A stretch of DNA of 64,000 bases, taken from assembly GCA_020831885.1 (NCBI GenBank), contig JAFIFU010000010.1:1-64000 (forward strand). The letters are read 5' to 3'. This DNA is from Ectothiorhodospiraceae bacterium. GTDB lineage: Bacteria > Pseudomonadota > Gammaproteobacteria > Nitrococcales > Aquisalimonadaceae. The position numbers were made by a program, and so were the translations under genes. Under the pieces are notes generated by a model, which was given only the letters and a program-made list of their open reading frames with translations, had not been told where the DNA came from and ran no database searches. Shown in pieces: positions 40,885-49,569 of the stretch; position 1 is the stretch's first letter, and each line of letters begins with the position of its first letter.

Positions 40885-43032
40885 ATGATTGAGACGGTGA
40901 GTGGCGGCGATGAAACGCTATCGGGGGATCCCTTGTTTCATGCTCGATCCGTTGCGGTGGTAGGGGCGTCTGCCAAGTTGGGAACGATTGGTGGGAGGCC
41001 CGTCAAGTACCTGCAAGCGTATGGGTATCGTGGTGCCATCTATCCGGTCAATCCCAAGTACGACGAAATTGCTGGACTGCAGGCTTATGCCTCATTGAGC
41101 GCCATTCCTGGGCCCGTCGACATGGCTATCCTTGCAGTGCCTGCGCGCTCCATCCCAGAAGCGTTGAAGGAGTGCGCGGAGAAAGGCGTGCGGGTGGCGG
41201 TCATCTTCAGTTCCGGTTACGCCGAGGTAAGTGGCGATGGTGCTGCCGCACAAGAGGCGCTTGCGGAGTCTGCCCGTCAGCTTGGTGTTCGCGTCCTCGG
41301 ACCCAACGCAATGGGGGTTATGAATCTGCACAATGGTCTGATGGCCACCTTTAGTGCGGTTCTAGAGCGTGATCACCGCGCCGGCCCCTTGGGGCTTGTT
41401 TCGCAAAGTGGTGCTTATGGCGCGTACATCATGGCCCAAGGCCGGGAAATGGGGTTGGGTTTCAGTCAGTTTACTAGCACTGGCAACGAAGCGGATCTGG
41501 ACCTGGGGGAGTTGGCCCTCCGGACCTTGGAGGATCCAGAGACCCGCGCAGTTCTCTGTTATATCGAACAAATCCGGGACGGTCAGGCGTTTCTGGGCGC
41601 TTGTCGGCGTAGTCTTGATTTGGGCAAGCCCCTTGTGGTGATAAAAGTTGGTCGTACGGAGCAGGGTGCGCGTGCCGCACAGTCCCACACAGGTGCAATG
41701 GCCGGCTCGTATGAGACGTATGAGGCGGTATTTCGTCAATGTGGGGCTCTTTCGGTGGGCAGTGTCGAAGAGATGCTGGACATTGCCCAAATGGTTGAGC
41801 TTGGCGTGCGGCCGGGTGGGCGCCGTACGGGTATCCTGAGTATCTCAGGTGGCGCTGGTGTGCTTCTGGTGGATGCATGCCAGGCAGAAGGGCTTCATGC
41901 TCCGGAATTGCCAGAAGCGGTGCAGGCGCGGATGCGCGCTCATGTGCCGTTCGCGGGAGTGGCGAATCCCGTGGATTTTACGCCACAAGTGCTAAACAAC
42001 CCGGATGTGTACGCCGACTTCCTCGAAGCTCTTTGCGAATATGAGGAAATTGACACACTGATCATATTCCTGGCTCACACCATTCAGTACGAAGAGCGGT
42101 TGGGCTTGCGGCTTGTGGACGAAACCGAGCATGCGCTAAAGCGGTTCGGCAAGCCCATCATCGTTGTGGCCCAATCGGATCCGGGTACCGCCGTGTCTCG
42201 GAGGCTGCGGGAGGCAGGAATTCCTTGTTTCGAAGACCCCTCGCGCGCCGTGCGCGCTGTGGCAGCGCTTCAGCGCTTTCAAGACTTGAGGGAAGCGTAT
42301 CTCAAGAGCGGAGCGCCCACTTCACCGGTACCTATTCCCAAAGCCGATGTTTCCACCGAGCAGAAGGCCAAGCGCTTCCTCGCAGAGCACGGTCTGACCG
42401 TAACTCGGGAAGCGCTCGCGACGTCCCGTGACGAAGCGGCTGTACTCGCGGCCGATATCGGTTTTCCTGTTGCCCTCAAGCTTTCCTCCCCCGACATCGC
42501 GCACAAGTCCGATATTGGAGGTGTCCGATTGGGGTTGTCTGATAGTGAGACCGTTAAAGAAGCCTATGACGGCATTCTGGCTGACGCTACTGCGGGGGCG
42601 CCGGAGAGTCGCGTGGATGGTGTTCTGGTGCAGGAAATGGTGCCCCCGGGCGTGGAGTTGATTCTGGGCGGCAAGCAGGATCCTGTTTTTGGGCCGATGG
42701 TGCTTTGTGGGCTTGGGGGAGTGTTCACAGAAGTACTGAAGGATTTCGTCATGCGGCCGGCGCCAATTGGCATCGCCGCTGCCAAGGAAATGCTCGGCGA
42801 GCTGCGCGGATTCGCTTTACTCGAGGGAGTGCGTGGTCGACAGCCGGCCGACATAGATTCCGCCGCTAAAGCCATATCTGGTCTTTCTCATATCGTTGCT
42901 GGTGCCAGTGACTGGTTGCAGGAGCTGGATCTGAATCCGCTGATAGTGCTTGGTGAAGGGCAAGGCTGCGTTGTGGCCGACGCGTTTATTCGTGTCTCCG
43001 ACACCGAGAGCGTGCGCCCTCTCGCAAGTTGA
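40885..43032 (+). CDS. ADP-forming acyl-CoA synthetase (fused alpha-beta)
   Basis: This 715-residue enzyme of the acetate-CoA ligase (ADP-forming)/NDP-forming acyl-CoA synthetase family makes acyl-CoA from acid, CoA and ATP with ADP plus phosphate as products, or the reverse. In order: a CoA-binding Rossmann domain (about 15-145, VAVVGASAKLGTIGGRPV), two flavodoxin-like ligase domains with phospho-histidine H268 in QSHTGAMAGS, and a C-terminal ATP-grasp domain (about 490-705, FPVALKLSSPDIAHKSDIGG). ATG 40885 has GGAGGGGG upstream. It is the first gene of the lower-GC catabolic block. Acid substrate unknown. Confidence 0.88.
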   Translation: MIETVSGGDETLSGDPLFHARSVAVVGASAKLGTIGGRPVKYLQAYGYRGAIYPVNPKYDEIAGLQAYASLSAIPGPVDMAILAVPARSIPEALKECAEKGVRVAVIFSSGYAEVSGDGAAAQEALAESARQLGVRVLGPNAMGVMNLHNGLMATFSAVLERDHRAGPLGLVSQSGAYGAYIMAQGREMGLGFSQFTSTGNEADLDLGELALRTLEDPETRAVLCYIEQIRDGQAFLGACRRSLDLGKPLVVIKVGRTEQGARAAQSHTGAMAGSYETYEAVFRQCGALSVGSVEEMLDIAQMVELGVRPGGRRTGILSISGGAGVLLVDACQAEGLHAPELPEAVQARMRAHVPFAGVANPVDFTPQVLNNPDVYADFLEALCEYEEIDTLIIFLAHTIQYEERLGLRLVDETEHALKRFGKPIIVVAQSDPGTAVSRRLREAGIPCFEDPSRAVRAVAALQRFQDLREAYLKSGAPTSPVPIPKADVSTEQKAKRFLAEHGLTVTREALATSRDEAAVLAADIGFPVALKLSSPDIAHKSDIGGVRLGLSDSETVKEAYDGILADATAGAPESRVDGVLVQEMVPPGVELILGGKQDPVFGPMVLCGLGGVFTEVLKDFVMRPAPIGIAAAKEMLGELRGFALLEGVRGRQPADIDSAAKAISGLSHIVAGASDWLQELDLNPLIVLGEGQGCVVADAFIRVSDTESVRPLAS

Positions 43033-43042
43033 GGTTTTAGTC

Positions 43043-43228
43043 ATGGGGTCATGTAAAGGAATAGATCAGGGCGGCGTGATTTTATCCGATGAGCAGGTGC
43101 AGGAACTTCTGGAGCTCATCGATAGGGCTGACTCGGGCGAATTTCATCTGCGCTACCGAGATTTTTCAATCTCAGTTTACGAGCCGGTGAACGTGGGTAA
43201 GAAGAGTTGCCAGGAGGATCAGGCATGA
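43043..43228 (+). CDS. 61-aa protein resembling the BCCP N-terminal segment
   Basis: The core reads LSDEQVQELLELIDRADSGE, then FHLRYRDFSISVYEP. This matches the pattern of the N-terminal region of the BCCP two genes downstream (EELTLIHLIKLLSQADRVGL, then RLETEDLVITAS): helix, ADxxx, then a short strand pair. There is no biotinyl domain or MKL/MKM motif. It ends at 43228, overlapping the biotin carboxylase start by 4 bases. It may tether a carboxylase complex; function is inferred from position and similarity only. Confidence 0.6.
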   Translation: MGSCKGIDQGGVILSDEQVQELLELIDRADSGEFHLRYRDFSISVYEPVNVGKKSCQEDQA

Positions 43229-44622
43229 TCCAGCGGGTGCTTGTTGCCAATCGCGGTGAAATCGCCGTGCGCGTCATTCGCGCCTGTCGAGTACTGGGGA
43301 TCGAGGCGGTCGCAATTTGCTCAGATGCTGACCAGGCTGCGATGCATGTCCGCTTGGCCGATGATGTTGTTCATGTCGGCCCCAGCCAAGCAACCCATAG
43401 CTATCTAAATATGGCTGCCGTGGTCGCGGCCGCGAAAATTTCCCGATGCGATGCCGTTCATCCCGGGTATGGGTTTCTGGCTGAGAATGCCAGATTCGCC
43501 GAGCTATGCGGCGAGCAGGGATTGATTTTCGTGGGGCCGGAGCCTTCGGCGATTCGCATGATGGCAGAGAAGGATACTGCGCGCACGGTGGCGGCTGAGG
43601 CCAACGTGCCGATCATCGAGGGTACTGACGCGGGTCTTCCAGAAGAGCTTGATTTGAGGGAGGAGATCCGGCGGATTGGTTTGCCAGTACTGATAAAGGC
43701 CGCCGCCGGGGGTGGCGGCCGAGGTATGTGGCTGGTACGGGAAGAAACTGAGTTTCCGGAGGCTGTTCGTCGCGCAAGTGCTGAGGCGGCTGCCGCATTC
43801 GGTGATGGTTCGGTTTACGTGGAGAAGTATATCGGGCGTGCCCGACATGTGGAGGTCCAGGTGCTGGCCGATGCCCATGGGAACGTCATCCATCTGGGTG
43901 AGCGTGACTGTTCGGCCCAGCGTCGGCACCAAAAGCTCGTCGAGGAGGCTCCATCCAATGTGGTAGACGAAGATAGTCGTCGTCGGCTCTGCGAGGCCGC
44001 GGTTCGTTTGACTAAACGATGCGGCTATCGGGGTGCCGGAACAGTTGAATTTTTATTCGACCTGGATTCCGGGAAATTTTATTTCATTGAAATGAACACC
44101 CGAATCCAAGTCGAGCACCCTGTCACCGAAATGGTGACAGGAATAGATCTTGTTGTTGAGCAACTGAGGATCGCGAGTGGAGAGCCTTTATCATCGCGGC
44201 AAGAAGACGTTTTCACCAGCGGCCATGCAATAGAATGCCGAATAAATGCCGAGGATGTTAACCGCGATTTTGCTCCAGCCCCCGGGCTTTTGACTGAATT
44301 CGCGCCGCCTGGTGGCGCACAGGTTCGTTGTGATACCCATTGTTATACCGGCTACGAAGTCCCACCGTACTACGACTCGATGCTTGCCAAGGTCATTGTC
44401 CACGGTCGTGATCGTGACGATGCCATACAGCGAATGCAGGCCGCGTTAGCAGAAACGAATGTGGACGGAGTGGCGACAACTATCGACTTTCACAAACGTC
44501 TGCTCGCCAGCACGGATTTCCGAAACGATTCCTTTGACACCGCTTGGGTAGAGAAGGTGCTGTTGCCCGCTATCCGTATCGGCGAGACTGGTGAATGCAA
44601 CGATGAAGTAGGGGCTCCTTAA
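43225..44622 (+). CDS. biotin carboxylase, module 1 (AccC-like)
   Basis: This 465-residue ATP-grasp enzyme carboxylates biotin with bicarbonate and ATP. The N-terminal domain has VLVANRGEIAVRVIRACR; the ATP lid is IKAAAGGGGRGM. Catalytic regions are RARHVEVQVLAD, ERDCSAQRRHQKLVEEAP and FIEMNTRIQVEHPVTEMVTG. Only the carboxylase domain is present, with no fused biotinyl domain. ATG 43225 has CAGGAGG upstream. TAATG overlap with the BCCP gene. It shares its operon with a pyruvate-carboxylase-type carboxyltransferase rather than AccA/AccD. Confidence 0.93.
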   Translation: MIQRVLVANRGEIAVRVIRACRVLGIEAVAICSDADQAAMHVRLADDVVHVGPSQATHSYLNMAAVVAAAKISRCDAVHPGYGFLAENARFAELCGEQGLIFVGPEPSAIRMMAEKDTARTVAAEANVPIIEGTDAGLPEELDLREEIRRIGLPVLIKAAAGGGGRGMWLVREETEFPEAVRRASAEAAAAFGDGSVYVEKYIGRARHVEVQVLADAHGNVIHLGERDCSAQRRHQKLVEEAPSNVVDEDSRRRLCEAAVRLTKRCGYRGAGTVEFLFDLDSGKFYFIEMNTRIQVEHPVTEMVTGIDLVVEQLRIASGEPLSSRQEDVFTSGHAIECRINAEDVNRDFAPAPGLLTEFAPPGGAQVRCDTHCYTGYEVPPYYDSMLAKVIVHGRDRDDAIQRMQAALAETNVDGVATTIDFHKRLLASTDFRNDSFDTAWVEKVLLPAIRIGETGECNDEVGAP

Positions 44623-45107
44623 TGACGCTCTCCAAAGAAGAATTAACACTTATCCATCTTATCAAACTTCTTTCACAGGCAGATCGAGTGGGTTTGCGCT
44701 TGGAAACAGAAGACCTGGTGATTACCGCGAGTCGCGGTCAGGTGGACTTTCCCAACGGGGTAGTATCTGCGGAATCCAATCCTGCGCCTGGCTCAGTTGT
44801 CGTTACGCCTAACGACTCTCCTGTGCCAGAGACTCCTCCGTCCGCAGATGAGACTTTGGCGGTAGGCGAAGTTGCGATTAAGGCACCCATTGCCGGCACC
44901 TTTTACAGTCGTCCTGAGCCAAGCGCGGAGCCATTTTGTGAGGTGGGCAGCCGTGTCAGAGAAAAGGATACAGTCTGCATTATCGAGGTGATGAAACTTT
45001 TTAACTCCATTCCGGCTGGCGTTTCCGGCGAAGTGCGGCGGATCGTGAAAAAAGATGGCGAAAGCGTCCAAGCTGGAGATGCGCTGTTTATTGTTGGTGT
45101 TGAATAG
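44622..45107 (+). CDS. biotin carboxyl carrier protein, module 1
   Basis: This 161-residue protein has an N-terminal helical/strand region (about 1-40), a Pro/Ser-rich linker (about 52-78) and a biotinyl domain (about 84-160). The biotinylated lysine is K125 in IIEVMKLFNSI. The thumb-like insertion (FYSRPEPSAEPFCEVG) is as in AccB. Its gene overlaps that of the biotin carboxylase. It would shuttle carboxybiotin to the carboxyltransferase encoded 34 bases downstream. Confidence 0.93.
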   Translation: MTLSKEELTLIHLIKLLSQADRVGLRLETEDLVITASRGQVDFPNGVVSAESNPAPGSVVVTPNDSPVPETPPSADETLAVGEVAIKAPIAGTFYSRPEPSAEPFCEVGSRVREKDTVCIIEVMKLFNSIPAGVSGEVRRIVKKDGESVQAGDALFIVGVE

Positions 45108-45141
45108 TGCGACTAAACCGGAGTGCGAGGATTATCAATAA

Positions 45142-46599
45142 ATGGCCAAAATAAAGCTTGTAGACACTACGCTCAGGGATGGTCAACAGTGTCTCTGGGC
45201 CACCCGCATGCCTCGCAGCATGATGCTGCCTGTGGCGGACCGCATGGACAGCATAGGGTTTCATGCAATTGAGCTCATGGGGTCGGTTCATTTTGACGCT
45301 TGCGTCCGTTACCTGCGCGAGAACCCATGGGAGCGTATTCGGAAAATGAAAGCGCGTATGCCACGGACCCCATTTCAGGGTTTTTTGCGCAGCGCGTGCG
45401 TCTTGGGTTTTGACCTGCAACCGTTGGATATAAACAAGCTTTGGGTGGAACAACTTGTCAACAACGGAGTGGAGCGAATCGTTGGGTTTGACGGTTTACA
45501 TGATTTTGACAACATCGCAGAGGCGTTGGTGCATGCCAAGCGATGTGGTGCCCGGACAGTTGCCTGGTTAATTTTCAGCGACAGCCCGGTTCACACGGAT
45601 GCGCTTTACGTCGAAAAGGCCAAGGAGATTATTGAGCGCACCGACGTGGATGAAATCCTGGTTCAGGATACAAGCGGTGTGTTGACGCCGGAGCGAGCCG
45701 CAACTCTGATTCCCGCCCTTAGGGCGACCATTGGGAAACGACCGCTAGGGCTACACAGCCATGGCCTCGTTGGGCTTCCTCAGCGTACTTACCTGGAAGC
45801 GGCCAAGCATGGGGTGGATATGCTCTACACCTGTATTGCGCCTATCGCTGACGGTAATGCGCCACCGTCGCTCCAGCAAACCATCCGGAACCTGCGTCAT
45901 GCGGGCCACGAGGTTGAAGTGGACGAGGCCCTTATTGATGAAGTTTCTGATCATTTCACGGAAGCTGCGCTGCTAGACGATTTTCCGTTGGGAAGCCCAC
46001 AGGACTTCGATCTGGCCCAGTTCGATCACCAGATGCCGGGTGGGGCGCTGAGCAATATCGTTTCCCAGCTCGACCAAGCCGGCATGTTGGATAGTGTGCC
46101 GGAAGTGCTGGAGGAGTGTGGACGCGTGCGGGAAGAACTTGGATGGCCTATCCAAGTAACGCCCTTTGCTCAATTCATAGCGGTGCAGGCGACGCTGAAC
46201 GTTATCCACGGAGAGCGTTATGCAGTGGTTCCCAACGAAATCAAGAAGTATGCCCTTGGTTACTTCGGAAAGTTGCTCGCCCCGGTTGACGCGAACGTAC
46301 TTGATCGCGTCGTTGAGCGAGGATCAAGTGAGATAGCGCTGGAGCCGCCGGCACGTGAACCGATAATACCGCAATTGCGCGAACGTTATCCAAATATAGG
46401 CGATGATGAGCTCATTTTACGCTATTCGTTCCCCCAAGAGTTGCTGGATCCCGCTCTGCAGGAAGTGGGGCAACCGTTGCCAAAATCAGCTGCTTCCAAG
46501 CCGCTAATCAAGCTGGTGCGGGAGCTTGCATTCAAGCGAAAATCTTCTCGGGTGTCTGTTACATACGGTGGAATGTCTATCGATGTGACGCGTAAGTAG
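45142..46599 (+). CDS. pyruvate-carboxylase-type carboxyltransferase with altered active site
   Basis: This 485-residue DRE-TIM-like barrel plus PYC/OADA conserved domain belongs to the family of pyruvate carboxylase CT, OadA and transcarboxylase 5S. Metal-site residues D8 (VDTTLRDGQQ), H205 and H207 (LHSHG) are kept. The lysine that is carbamylated and binds zinc in the family (IKDMAG) is replaced by Q175 (VQDTSG). The catalytic-threonine segment (GTSQP/GTYGHP) reads ADGNAPPS. R83 in FLRSACVLGF and QMPGGALSN are conserved. No biotinyl domain; the separate BCCP serves it. Acceptor may not be pyruvate. Confidence 0.85.
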   Translation: MAKIKLVDTTLRDGQQCLWATRMPRSMMLPVADRMDSIGFHAIELMGSVHFDACVRYLRENPWERIRKMKARMPRTPFQGFLRSACVLGFDLQPLDINKLWVEQLVNNGVERIVGFDGLHDFDNIAEALVHAKRCGARTVAWLIFSDSPVHTDALYVEKAKEIIERTDVDEILVQDTSGVLTPERAATLIPALRATIGKRPLGLHSHGLVGLPQRTYLEAAKHGVDMLYTCIAPIADGNAPPSLQQTIRNLRHAGHEVEVDEALIDEVSDHFTEAALLDDFPLGSPQDFDLAQFDHQMPGGALSNIVSQLDQAGMLDSVPEVLEECGRVREELGWPIQVTPFAQFIAVQATLNVIHGERYAVVPNEIKKYALGYFGKLLAPVDANVLDRVVERGSSEIALEPPAREPIIPQLRERYPNIGDDELILRYSFPQELLDPALQEVGQPLPKSAASKPLIKLVRELAFKRKSSRVSVTYGGMSIDVTRK

Positions 46600-46752
46600 T
46601 GAATTGTTGTCTACGGATCCTGTATCGATTTACATGGATGTGCGATATCCATCGACCGAGTCTTCTTCGGGCGAGGGAAAAGCTGCGGTTGGCGGCGAAC
46701 AAACGGGTCGCATGATGAGGCGCCCGTATATCCAAGATGAGGAGGAGATAAT

Positions 46753-47784
46753 ATGTTTAAGTTCAAGAATCCTGTTAGAGCGATGGGTATCGCAACAGTG
46801 ATTTGCACTGGAACGTTTGCGGTGCTTATGGGGCCTATGAAGTCCGCATCCGCAGACGAAGTGGAATCACTGCATATGCGGATAACTAATTCTTATTTGC
46901 AGGATATGGCATCTGGCGTTGCGTTGGATCATTTCGCGAAACGCGTGGAGGAGCTTTCCGCGGGCGCTATGACCGTCGAGGTCTACCATGGAGGGACTCT
47001 TTACTCCGAGGGAGCGTCCGTCGATGGGGTGCTTGACGGTACCGTGCAAATGGGGCTTGCGAGCACGGCGAACCATGGCCCGTTCACCGATGTTTGGCGT
47101 GTGATTGAGGCGCCTTATTTATTTGAAAGTCGGGAAGCGTTTCGGGAAGTAATAATCCGTGGGGAAATCGGTGATGAGCTCAGGGAGATGATGCGAGACG
47201 ACGGCCTTTACCCCTTAATGATTCTGGAAACGGGTGGTTTTCGCATTCTGGGCACTCAAAGGGAGGTTCGGGTTCCAGGCGATTTGCGGGGGCAGCGGAT
47301 TCGCGTGCCGGGATCTCGGATCCCGTTGACGTTTTGGGAGGAAGCCGGAGCATCAACGGCTAGCGTCGCCTGGTCAGAAACCTATCTCGCACTGGGTCAA
47401 GGCGCGGTGGATGGTCTGGATGCTGCTTGGACATCTTGGTACCTCGGCAGCTTATGGGACGTAACAGAGTACATCACCCCAGTGCACTACTCGGTGGTTG
47501 CATCGCTTACTCCAGTTTCCCAGGAATGGTGGGAGCAGCGCAGTGCAGCGCAGCAGGAAATTCTTCTCCAAGCCGCCCGTGAGGCTGAGGAGATTTCCAT
47601 GGAAGAGGAGATTAGCTGGGACCAACGCCTTCGTGAGATGGTGGTTGATAACGGGGTGACGATCGTTGAACTGACACCCGAGGAGATGGACCAGTGGCAA
47701 GAGTTGGGGCGCTCCCTTTGGGGCGAACTGAATCTGCCCATGGATCAGCTGGACCGCATTCAAGCCGAAATCGACGCACTTTAA
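46753..47784 (+). CDS. dctP: TRAP transporter substrate-binding protein DctP
   Basis: This 343-residue periplasmic receptor has a signal peptide (about 1-34, ending ASA). The body has the DctP pattern HFAKRVEELSAGAMTVEVYH, GTVQMGLAST, and GQRIRVPGSRIPLTFWEEAG, where the arginine usually pairs with a carboxylate ligand. ATG 46753 follows AGGAGGAG. Its membrane partners dctM and dctQ lie 12-14 kb downstream on the same strand. A clear terminator follows, so it ends the first transcription unit of the island. Confidence 0.9.
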   Translation: MFKFKNPVRAMGIATVICTGTFAVLMGPMKSASADEVESLHMRITNSYLQDMASGVALDHFAKRVEELSAGAMTVEVYHGGTLYSEGASVDGVLDGTVQMGLASTANHGPFTDVWRVIEAPYLFESREAFREVIIRGEIGDELREMMRDDGLYPLMILETGGFRILGTQREVRVPGDLRGQRIRVPGSRIPLTFWEEAGASTASVAWSETYLALGQGAVDGLDAAWTSWYLGSLWDVTEYITPVHYSVVASLTPVSQEWWEQRSAAQQEILLQAAREAEEISMEEEISWDQRLREMVVDNGVTIVELTPEEMDQWQELGRSLWGELNLPMDQLDRIQAEIDAL

Positions 47785-47817
47785 GGGCTTAATCCTGAGC
47801 TGAAGGTGTAGACCTCT

Positions 47818-47857
47818 GGGGCGTCTCAACGGAAGTTCCGAGACGCCCCTCCTTCTT
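47818..47857 (+). terminator. intrinsic terminator after dctP
   Basis: GGGGCGTCTC (47818-47827) and GAGACGCCCC (47840-47849) form a perfect 10-bp stem, followed by TCCTTCTT. Confidence 0.85.
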
Positions 47858-47916
47858 GTTCGCCGAGACGCTAATAGGCTGCCCAACCACGGGGTTGTCT
47901 GGCAGGAGCACTTTCC

Positions 47917-48687
47917 ATGAGCAGTCGAAGCACTCGTTATGGGGATAACCCAGTAGCCATTGTAACCGGTGCGGCACACGGTATCGGTCTGGCTGTAGCG
48001 CACTACTTGCTCGAGGATGGGGTCGCTGTGGTGCTCTCCGATGTTGACGAGGATGAGGTCGCAAGGTCCGTTTCCGCTTTGCCGGTACCTTTTGCCCAGC
48101 GAGCGGTGGCGGTTCCCTGTGATGTCACGAAGCAGAGTCACCTGGACGGCCTGATCAGAGAAACTGCCCGGAAATTCGGACTGCCCACCATGCTCGTCAA
48201 TAACGCTGGCGTTCTCGGCCCTATAACCTCGGCCCGTCATTATCCGGTAGATGCTTTTCGACGCGTAGTGGAAGTTAATCAATTGGGCGTTTTTTTGGCT
48301 ATGCAGGCGGTAATTCCAGGGATGGTGGCGTCCGGGCTGGGAAGCATCGTCAATATCGCCTCCACTGCGGGAAAAGAAGGCCCTGCAGATCTCTCAGGTT
48401 ACGCAGCGACAAAGGCGGCCGTCATCGCCTTGACAAAGTCGTTCGCGCGGGACCTCGTCGGGGATGAGGTTCGTGTCAACTGCGTATCCCCCACGTTGAT
48501 TGGTGATAGTGGCATGGCAGGGGAGATGACCCGTGATTTCCATGGTGCCTCCCTGCGCAACATCCCCATGGGGCGTGCGGGGACGTCGCGGGAGGTGGCT
48601 GCGGTGGTCGCCTTTCTGCTGTCGCAGGAAGCGAGCTTTGTTACTGGTCAATGTTACGACGTTAGCGGTGGTCGGTCGGTTTACTAG
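47917..48687 (+). CDS. short-chain dehydrogenase 1
   Basis: This 256-residue classical SDR has the glycine-rich motif TGAAHGIGLAV (about 17-27), an NAD-preferring acidic residue after strand 2 (LSDVD), NNAG, and a catalytic Ser-Tyr-Lys set (NIASTAGKEGPADLSGYAAT then K). Resembles 3-hydroxyacyl-CoA or secondary-alcohol dehydrogenases; substrate undetermined. AGGAG lies 9 bases upstream of ATG 47917. First gene of a second unit (SDR1-SDR2-thiolase) after the dctP terminator. Confidence 0.85.
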   Translation: MSSRSTRYGDNPVAIVTGAAHGIGLAVAHYLLEDGVAVVLSDVDEDEVARSVSALPVPFAQRAVAVPCDVTKQSHLDGLIRETARKFGLPTMLVNNAGVLGPITSARHYPVDAFRRVVEVNQLGVFLAMQAVIPGMVASGLGSIVNIASTAGKEGPADLSGYAATKAAVIALTKSFARDLVGDEVRVNCVSPTLIGDSGMAGEMTRDFHGASLRNIPMGRAGTSREVAAVVAFLLSQEASFVTGQCYDVSGGRSVY

Positions 48688-48707
48688 ATGTTGGAGGAAC
48701 CATCCGG

Positions 48708-49535
48708 ATGCATAGCGAGAGTACGCCGGTTCCGAGCCGGGTTTACGGTCAGCGGTTTCAGGGGCGTACTGCGCTGGTTACCGGCGCAGGAAGCGGGCTT
48801 GGTCTGGATTCGGCCATGCACCTAGCGCAGCAAGGTGCCTCGGTATTCGTGGCTGATCTGGATGGCAAGCGCGCTGACGCGGCTGCGGCTCGGATACGAG
48901 CTGCAGGCCGTGAGGTGACGGCAGTAGAGTTGGATGTCAGCTCCAGGCGGGCGGTGGAGGATGTGGCTGATGCGATTCTGAGGGCCACCGGTCGTATCGA
49001 TGTGTTGATGAACTTTGCCGGTGTGGCGATCGTGGCCCCGTTTACCGAGTTAACGGAGCGTGACTGGAGACGTAGTCTGGATATCAATCTCACCGGCAGC
49101 TTCCACTGTGGCCAGGTCTGCGCTGCGGCCATGGCTGAACGGGGCTATGGTCGCATCGTAAATGTTGCTTCTATCGCAGGAGTACGGGCCGGATACGGGC
49201 GAACGGCCTATGGCGTGTCAAAGGGAGGTGTGATCATGCTGACTCGCAGCATGGCGGTAGATCTGGCCCCTTACGGCATTACCGTGAATGCGTTGGCGCC
49301 CGGACCAGTGGATACGCCGTTGGTCCGAGGCGCCCACAATCCAGCCACCCACTCCACCTACATGCAGCAACTTCCGTTAAGGCGCTTCGGTCAGCCTGAG
49401 GAGATATCTGCTGCTGGGCTGTTTCTCGCGTCTGATGAGGCAAGCTACATCACTGGCCATGTGCTGTACGTGGACGGTGGTTTCATCGCGGCGGGCATCC
49501 TCGACGGTCCAGCGTGGACCGATCCGGTCGAATAG
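48708..49535 (+). CDS. short-chain dehydrogenase 2
   Basis: This 275-residue classical SDR has TGAGSGLGLDSA (about 25-36), an acidic specificity residue (VADLD), NFAG in place of NNAG, and the catalytic set NVASIAGVRAGYGRTAYGVS followed by K. The C-terminus ITGHVLYVDGGF is typical of FabG-like enzymes. It starts 20 bases after SDR1. Having two different SDRs beside a thiolase suggests successive oxidations of a hydroxy intermediate, but the substrates are not known. Confidence 0.85.
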   Translation: MHSESTPVPSRVYGQRFQGRTALVTGAGSGLGLDSAMHLAQQGASVFVADLDGKRADAAAARIRAAGREVTAVELDVSSRRAVEDVADAILRATGRIDVLMNFAGVAIVAPFTELTERDWRRSLDINLTGSFHCGQVCAAAMAERGYGRIVNVASIAGVRAGYGRTAYGVSKGGVIMLTRSMAVDLAPYGITVNALAPGPVDTPLVRGAHNPATHSTYMQQLPLRRFGQPEEISAAGLFLASDEASYITGHVLYVDGGFIAAGILDGPAWTDPVE

Positions 49536-49569
49536 CCTTCCATAACCCCCTGTTCGTGAGGAGAGATTC

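Noticed and set aside
43225..45107. Housekeeping acetyl-CoA carboxylase accB-accC
   Set aside because: The order is C then B, the genes are AT-shifted, and they sit with a pyruvate-carboxylase-type CT, not with accA/accD; they look like a dedicated pathway set.
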